From assembly GCF_036324505.1 (NCBI RefSeq), contig NC_086368.1, forward strand, positions 16,853,878 to 16,917,877: a DNA stretch of 64,000 nt. The letters run 5' to 3'. Each line of letters opens with the position of its first letter. Position 1 is the first letter of the stretch. The stretch is from Eleginops maclovinus. Lineage: Eukaryota > Chordata > Actinopteri > Perciformes > Eleginopidae. The notes beneath the pieces were generated by a model, which made no database searches, was not told the origin of the DNA, and worked only from the letters and a program-made list of their open reading frames with translations. Of the stretch, positions 57,394 to 64,000 are shown one piece after another. Made by a program: the position numbers and the translations under genes.

Positions 57394-60300
57394 TCAAGCT
57401 AGTGTTTTTGCCACAGTCGTACCAGAGTGTGTGCAGTTAAAAGCCGTTTCCGCCTGACTGTAAAACTTCTCTCCTAGGATGGAGCGGGGGTCCATGTGGC
57501 TCGTGTGGACGAAACACTGAGTAGCATCTTTGAACAGCAGATCACTTTCTCCATATTCCTGAGACTGAAAGAGCTTGAATTCTGCGTTTGGGTTGGCAAA
57601 CAAAGTTTCCTATGAGGTAAAAAATAGAGAAAAAGAAAAGAGTAAATACACACCTAAACACTCACTATTTCCTTTCCGCAAAGCCAAAGATTTAGATTTT
57701 AATTTATTTATGCTTTCTTTCATTTTTCATCTGAAGCAAAGAAATTGTAATCTTGTCTAGACATGCTATTGGACCTGAACAATTTTTGGTACCAATTAAA
57801 ATGTGTCCATTGTCAGCGGTGGAAAGTAAATAGTAAATAGTATAAAAGAAAGCAAATATACATATATGTCTTATACTTAAGTTCTAATATTTTAGACATT
57901 TAACCTCTCTACATTTATGTGTCAATCACTAGGATTTTTTTAATATTGTAATGCAGTACAACATGTGGAGCTTTTTTTCAGTGTATAAAATAAATGTTCG
58001 GACACCCCAATACATAATAGTACATTGCTTTGCACCCATGCGGTAACTCCGCTCGTTCTCAAAAATGCCATTTACTTTATATCTTACCCTGACTATGAAT
58101 GAGTATTTACTCCAATCCCCCTTCAAAAATTCCAAACTGTCCCTTTGAATATTGGGGGGGACTGCTGAGCCACCAAGAGAGAGACCTTGAAACATATGTC
58201 TTCATGCAGAGTCCCATGTTTCATAGTGTGTAAAAGTAAAACCTGATTTAGAACAGTGTTCACAGAACCTGACCTGTGACTTCATGAGGAAGTCATACAC
58301 TCGTGCTGTGAGCACCGGCCGCGTCATGATGGTGTTTGGTGGGATGACTCCCAGGTTGCAGCTCTCCCACTCTGACAGCGGGGCCCGACGACCGTCCCCA
58401 CACAGCAGCTCGTAGTCTGACAACGTCCAGCCCTCTGCCCAACCACTGGAGTTCAAACCTGAAGAACCAAATGACAAAAAATATAATGAATTATAGTAAA
58501 CATAGAGTTCACGTCTGCGTAAGAGTGTGTGTCAAAACTTCATCTTTAATATCTCACTGTGAATGTTGTCAAGAAGGGTGTGCTGCTCGAGGAAGGCCAC
58601 GTCACCATAGCTTTTCCCACTGGGATCTCCAACCAGACACCTTTGAATAATGAGGAAACATTTAAGATTAAAACATTTTTAAGGCACCTGTTCAAATACA
58701 ATGGAGGTAGTGGCTGAACGATTTTTATTGATAAATGGCATCAGATATATTGCTCAGGAGATTATGGGAGGGCTAAAAGAATGTGTCAGTTCGACAAGAA
58801 ACACAACATTGAATGAATGTTAAGGTTGCTCTGCATCTGACACTTTGCCTATCATTACTTTATACAAAAAACAAACTATATTTGAGTAATGTGTTTTCAG
58901 CTGCCCCAAGGTGGCCATTCAAAAAAATGCTCTGAGCACCATAAACAAAATTCACCTAACAGCAATTCTACTGTGATGTCCTCATTTATGAAAAACAAAT
59001 GTCTTACAACGAGGATGAATAAACCAAAACTAATTTAATGTTCCCATTTTCTTCTGCTTAACCTCTGACTGGCTGAGTTCAGCATCTGGCTGCCACCTGC
59101 AGATGATTCCTACCTCGTAAGTATTTCATATTCAGTTGCACAAAAGATAAGAGAGAATAAGAATAAGCTTTCCACTTCAGCAAACCCAGATGAACAGAAA
59201 CTAGTTCAGGTGAGAGACTCCACGTACCTTAATGCCCCCGTGTTGCCATAGTAACGCTCATTGTGGTTGTCAGCGCAGCGTTTGGTGGCGGCCTCCCCCG
59301 TGCCTCCCAGACACACTTTACACAGATTCCCCTGAGAGCCAGGGAGGCAGCCTTTCCAAAACACGTCGTTGTACACTGAGGAAACACAAAGCATGACACA
59401 GCAGCTTAGGCCTGTCAATAGCTACTTTGTTGGAAGATATATTGTCCTAGAAATAACTGTAAATAAATTATTTTATTTAAGGACCAATTTCTTTCACTGA
59501 TGTAATGATTACGTAATTGCATATTCGTTAAAGTGATCCGTTTTAAGAGTAATGGAGTTTCCAATCTTAAAAATATTCAGACATTGGAATGTAAATTAGA
59601 AAAAATATCCAAATATCCTATAAAACCAAACAGACAGACCTATAAATAAAGTGCATCAGACACTGATAAAACTATGCGAAAAGTGCACAATGCACATTTC
59701 CAATAACTTTATAACTACAAAACATAGATGTAAAAAAATAAATAATAATCCCAACATCCATTTATAACAAAAATATTGTACTTCACTTCATATTTGTTGC
59801 CGCCTGGCCCTTGTGCTTCCTGCACACAAAGGAAAGCATGCTTTTATCCACTAAAGAATGTAACTTTTAAGTTGTCTGTATATGTGACTGTGTATTCCTT
59901 TTCTTTACCAGTCCTAAAATGAATAAATCACTCAATAAAACAGAAAAAAGAAAGAAAGTTGATTAAATAAAAAAGATTGTTTCATTTAATTAAGTTAATC
60001 AAATTATCCATAAAATATATAAAATAGACATTCAAAACTGTATTCTAAAACCTCCACAAAAGCTTTGAAATTATAAAAACAAAAGGAAACATTGGGCTCA
60101 GCATTAGTTCTGGTTTAGTAGAGCTTTTCATGCAGCCCTGCTTCACATGGATGTCTGTCAGCAGTACCTTGGTCCGGGTCACAAGGGGAGCTGCTGTTGT
60201 GCTCCAGGCTCAGCGTGTGTGTGTATGGCAGCAGCCAGCCTGCCGGGCTGTACATGTGTCCGTGACAGGAGCGCCGGCCCCCGAGGTTCCCGATGAAAAC

Positions 60301-63300
60301 GCTTCTGCTTGAGCGCCTCGCCACTGCCACGGCTACCACTGAGGGCAACACTGAGGGGCGAGAGGGGGCAGGTTTTAAAGACAACATTCACATCAGATTT
60401 GAGTTTTTATAGTGTGCTGTGATACCGTCTCTCTCCAAGTGGATCGATCCCTCAGCAGGCAAACACTTTTCTCCTGAGAGTCCAAGAGAACACAGTGGAA
60501 ACTGATCAATATTTTTCTTTAATTAATGAAGACTAGTAGCACTGCAGGTAATGCAACTATAATTTATTATTTATTCAATTTATTTATCAAATGTCAGAGA
60601 AATGTAGAATCCTATTTCAGATTTTAAGTGCTTCTAATTCTTTTTTAATTCTACCTGATTCTCCCTGAGATTCCAACTTGAAAAGACTCTCTGTAATTAA
60701 ATGTGATTTGAGAGTGCTTACAGTCTTACCATAATATTCTGTAACTACAGGGACAAGACCACATTTTCCTGCGATGAAAGAGTGCGTTGCATCCAGCGAG
60801 ACAGCGTCCACCTCGTCCCTCTGTGGGAGAGTACACAGGTACTTGTTTTTTTTAAGAGTGATGAAACTTTAATACTCCTAACATTCTTTAACTATAATAC
60901 TTGAATTACTTACCTTCATCTTCTCGATACAGTCACGCATCGAGACCGCTCTGACACACACCAGAGGGTCCGACTTAATACTGAGGGCCCACTGCTCACA
61001 TTTCTTCTGCTCTGCATGGCTAATACAGCACCATCGCACGACACTGTCCTCCAGCGAACTTCCTGCACACATAAACGCTTGTATGAGGTCCCGCTTAATG
61101 AAGTCTGTTTTGAATATACAACAGAACAAAGTGGATGTAAGCACCTTCATGTCCAAGACCTTTGAGGAGCGCCACATAATCCAGCCCCAGAAGCTGACTG
61201 ACGTCCATGTCGTCTGGCAGAACAGCGAGTTTATCCGTCAAATCTTTGAAGAGAAGGTCGTGTTCTCCGAAAGGAGAGGAGTTGAAGAGTTGGAAACGCT
61301 GTCTCTCTCTTCCTCGTTTACCAAACAGCATCTAAACAACAATAAAGAATCCCTTACACATCTTTTATTCAGGTACTATGGGCACGTGACGTGGAAAGTG
61401 TGCAGACAAATGTGGGAAACAACTGAACACTTTTAAATAAAGGTACCTGCACCGTTACTAGAAACTTGCGAGCAGTCTTGCGAAAGTTTAATCTGGAGAC
61501 CATGCCGCCCCCGGGACCCCGGCCCAGATTACAGATCCCGTAGTGGCTGAGAGGAGCTTGTGTGCCATCTGGGCACAGCAGCCTGAACTCATCTCTTTCA
61601 CTGTCTGAGAGAACAAACTGGATATTAGGAGAGCAGGTGTTACGATTAGGGTTATTTTAATAAATGTTGATTTTAAAGTATTTTCAGGGCATTTTCCATT
61701 ATTAAATAGGCAGAGGCTAGTAAGAAATAGAGAGAGGTGGGGGCCATTTAACATTAAAATCCCTACAGGTCGCCCTTCAACAACAGAATAAATTAAATGA
61801 AAGATACTATAGAAGTCTATGACAAGAGAGCTTACCTTCAACACTTTCAAGAGCTAAATGATCCACGAATGCAACATCTCCTGCCCCACTCCTGAGACAT
61901 CTGTGACAGAGCAAAAGAGGAAGTAGAATACATTAATTTCTATGCTGTTTAGAGTAGACAGTAGGCTGATATACAATAGGTTTATAGTTCAGTTGTTGAT
62001 CTTGACCTGAGAGCCCCCTGGTTGTTATAGAAGGGCTCATTGTGGGATGTTTCGCAGTGGTAATTCTTCTGGCGAATATATGACTTCTGGCCTTGGCATA
62101 AAGTGCATAGAGGTGGTGCGATTGCAGCAGCTCCGGGAACACAGCTGGCACTAAAAAAAGTACTGACGTCTGCTCGAGAGAGGAAAAACAAGTCAGGGAC
62201 CATAAAACCATTAGACCATAAACGCCAAAATAGAAAGCAGAAATAAAAAACTCCAGACTGCTCTGTTTACTCTGAAATATGATAATTATCTGCTTACCCT
62301 GAGTGAGGGGCTGCTCCTTCGACCAGCTCAGGTAGTTTCTGGAGAGCAGGAAGCCGAGGGGAAGACTCCAGCCGGCCGTCCATCGGACCCCGCTGTGACA
62401 GCTCCTGTGGCCCTGAAGGGATCGTATGTCCAGACTCCCGTTTCTCACCACAGCCACAGACAAAACACAGCCTCCTGCAGACACAGACACACAGACAGAT
62501 ACTGACACTCTGAAGTCTCTCAGAAATATAAAAGGGAAACCTACCGTCACTGTAGATCTCCTTGGCGATGGCTGCAAGGCCAAACTGCTTCACCGCAGAA
62601 TACACTTCTCCTGCATCCAACGTCACAGTATCAGCACGGTTAGCCTGCAATAAATATGAACAGACTGAGTCTTTATGAACAGGTGGTAGCCAGTATTGGG
62701 AAGGTTAGTTTTCAAATATAATGGGTTACAGATGACCTGGTACGCTGTCAAATATGTGGTCAGGAATTTTCATTACTTTTGAATAAACCTCAGCAAAGTA
62801 ATGGATTTATTACATTCAATTATTTTTGATACTTTCTAAAGTTTGGGCAATCAAGTTAAAATGTTCTAAAAACATAAACTTAAACCAGGCAGTGTAAACC
62901 TCAAAACACTGGTTGTTAAGAAATACAAACTTTTTTTGCATTATGCCTCATTCAAACAATCCAAAACGAACTCAGGTTTTTCCTTCTTGGTCTATTGAAT
63001 CACTGAAAGTCTCCTTTTGTGAATTTGTAAAGCAAAAAAGGTTTGTTTTATGAATATGATCTGTATTGTACATGCAAAACCACACATTAACATGACCTCA
63101 TGTGATTGTCATTTGCTAGTTAGTTGTTTTGTTTGTTGTTTGATTGTAACCAGACACAAAGTCATGACATTACATTTAAGGTAATGGATGTTCACCCTGA
63201 TCCTGTCGATGCAGTCAGTCGTGCTGGACGCCCGTATGCACGAGAGTCTGGCGAAAGCGGCCACAGCAGCCGGAGGCAGCACGGCCACCAAGGCTTTAGC

Positions 63301-63775
63301 AAGTTCTGCACACTTCTTCTGTTCAGGATCCGACACTGTGCACCACCGCATCTTCTTAGCTAACATGGAAGAAATCGTTGGGAAGATCATATGATGAAAT
63401 AAGCATTTTGCACTGAATTTAATTTGTTAACATCTTAGTCAAAAGTATTTCATTAATTTCTTTGCACTCTTAACAATTAAGAACATCTAAAACCAACTTC
63501 GCATTTTGTTCAATTTGTAAAATAATTTTACAAGACCTATTATATTTGATTCAGTTTTAATGACATCCACAAAAAGCTACGGAACGACAGCTACAATCAT
63601 TCCAGGAACAACCAAAAGGGATAAAAAAGACTCAACATTTAACAATGCAATAAGTCTGAATAGGAACAAGAAATAATGCAACAATGAACGTAAATCAACT
63701 AATTCAGTAACATAACTCACCCCTGATGCAGTTGACTAAGATGAAAAAGGGTAAAATGGCATAAAGTCCTCGCAT
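57394..63775 (-). CDS. secreted two-lobed transferrin-family protein with altered iron sites, 723 aa
   Basis: Sixteen exons join with consistent phases and no stop: 63721-63775, 63196-63359, 62545-62644, 62298-62474, 62007-62169, 61836-61900, 61447-61604, 61145-61331, 60914-61062, 60730-60820, 60426-60473, 60168-60350, 59228-59375, 58558-58640, 58274-58458, 57394-57609. A signal peptide (residues 1-19) precedes the N-lobe (from MRWCTVSDPEQKKC) and the C-lobe (from VRWCCISHAEQKKC). Both lobes show SCH..AGW, GDVAF and DLLFKD family blocks. By hand alignment to human transferrin, the iron Asp is kept (D83, D416) but Tyr, Tyr, His and the anion Arg are replaced in both lobes: V110, N215, G274, W138, and V457, N558, N632, S487. 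It lacks a GPI-anchor tail (unlike melanotransferrin) and thyroglobulin inserts (unlike frog saxiphilin). Classical Fe3+ transport is unlikely; ligand unknown. Confidence 0.9.
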
Positions 63776-64000
63776 TCTGACCTGATGTTGATCAAATATT
63801 TGGACAAATTTATTGAAAGTAGCCCGGAGAGCTCAACAGAGAGCTGTGAGTCTAAATCCCTGAAACTCCTGCATAGATTTCCAAAAGTATTAAAGGGGCT
63901 GGTGCTGACAGATAAATAGAAAGACTATTGTGCAAGGGCAGCCTCTCTGAAAACTCTAAAGTGACTAGTTGCACACATATGGAAAATAATTAGCACCATC
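63776..64000. promoter_or_regulatory. 5' flank of the transferrin-like gene
   Basis: Upstream side of the minus-strand ATG at 63775; it should hold the 5' UTR and promoter. No defined element was recognised before the window ends. Confidence 0.35.

Noticed and set aside
61083..61436. 117-aa plus-strand reading frame
   Set aside because: Antisense shadow of transferrin-like exon 8 (61145-61331).
57394..63775. Assignment as melanotransferrin or saxiphilin
   Set aside because: Some segments resemble melanotransferrin (LLGLDYVALL, SPAGW), but there is no hydrophobic GPI-anchor tail. Saxiphilin's thyroglobulin-type repeats are absent because the exon 2 to exon 3 junction is contiguous in the N-lobe. 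A family-level name is safer.

Overview
The window is genomic DNA of a ray-finned fish, most likely a teleost. The evidence is vertebrate gene families with short GT-AG introns, tRNA-derived SINEs of teleost type, a non-LTR retrotransposon tail, a solo LTR, long (CA)n arrays, and AT-rich non-coding DNA. No prokaryotic, viral or plasmid gene set is present. All exons below were joined by hand from reading frame, splice sites and phase; none was checked against transcripts or databases.

Layout, left to right. (1) 1-26.4 kb, minus strand: two tandem SLC6 transporters of the GABA/betaine/taurine (GAT2/BGT1) branch. The left copy is cut by the window edge, leaving its first five coding exons at 882-4864. 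The right copy is complete with 14 coding exons (10811-26313, 607 aa). (2) 26.4-34.8 kb: no gene seen. (3) 34.8-40.8 kb, minus: frs3, the FGF-receptor docking adaptor (619 aa), with two probable 5' UTR exons. (4) 43.7-45.7 kb, plus: a TSPO translocator protein (160 aa). (5) 46.7-48.8 kb, minus: uqcc2 (128 aa), head to head with tomm6 (plus, 64 aa) across only 151 bp. (6) 50.2-51.0 kb, plus: an intronless reading frame resembling the UPF0739/C1orf74 family. (7) 51.4-53.7 kb: a LINE 3' fragment and a 965-bp element with terminal inverted repeats. (8) 54.1-55.6 kb, minus: sirt4 (308 aa). (9) 57.4-63.8 kb, minus: a secreted two-lobed transferrin-family protein (723 aa, 16 exons).

The genes do not form a pathway. 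Four of the five genes between 44.8 and 55.6 kb encode mitochondrial proteins: outer membrane (tspo, tomm6), complex III assembly (uqcc2) and matrix (sirt4). The frs3/tomm6 linkage matches the mammalian FRS3-PRICKLE4-TOMM6 neighbourhood.

The most interesting item is the transferrin-like gene. Its frame and splice sites are intact, but by hand alignment both lobes keep only the aspartate of the iron site. The two tyrosines, the histidine and the anion-binding arginine are replaced in each lobe, so it probably does not carry iron in the classical way. Second is the SLC6 pair, whose TM1, TM6 and TM8 substrate-site residues differ from those of GAT2, BGT1 and TauT.
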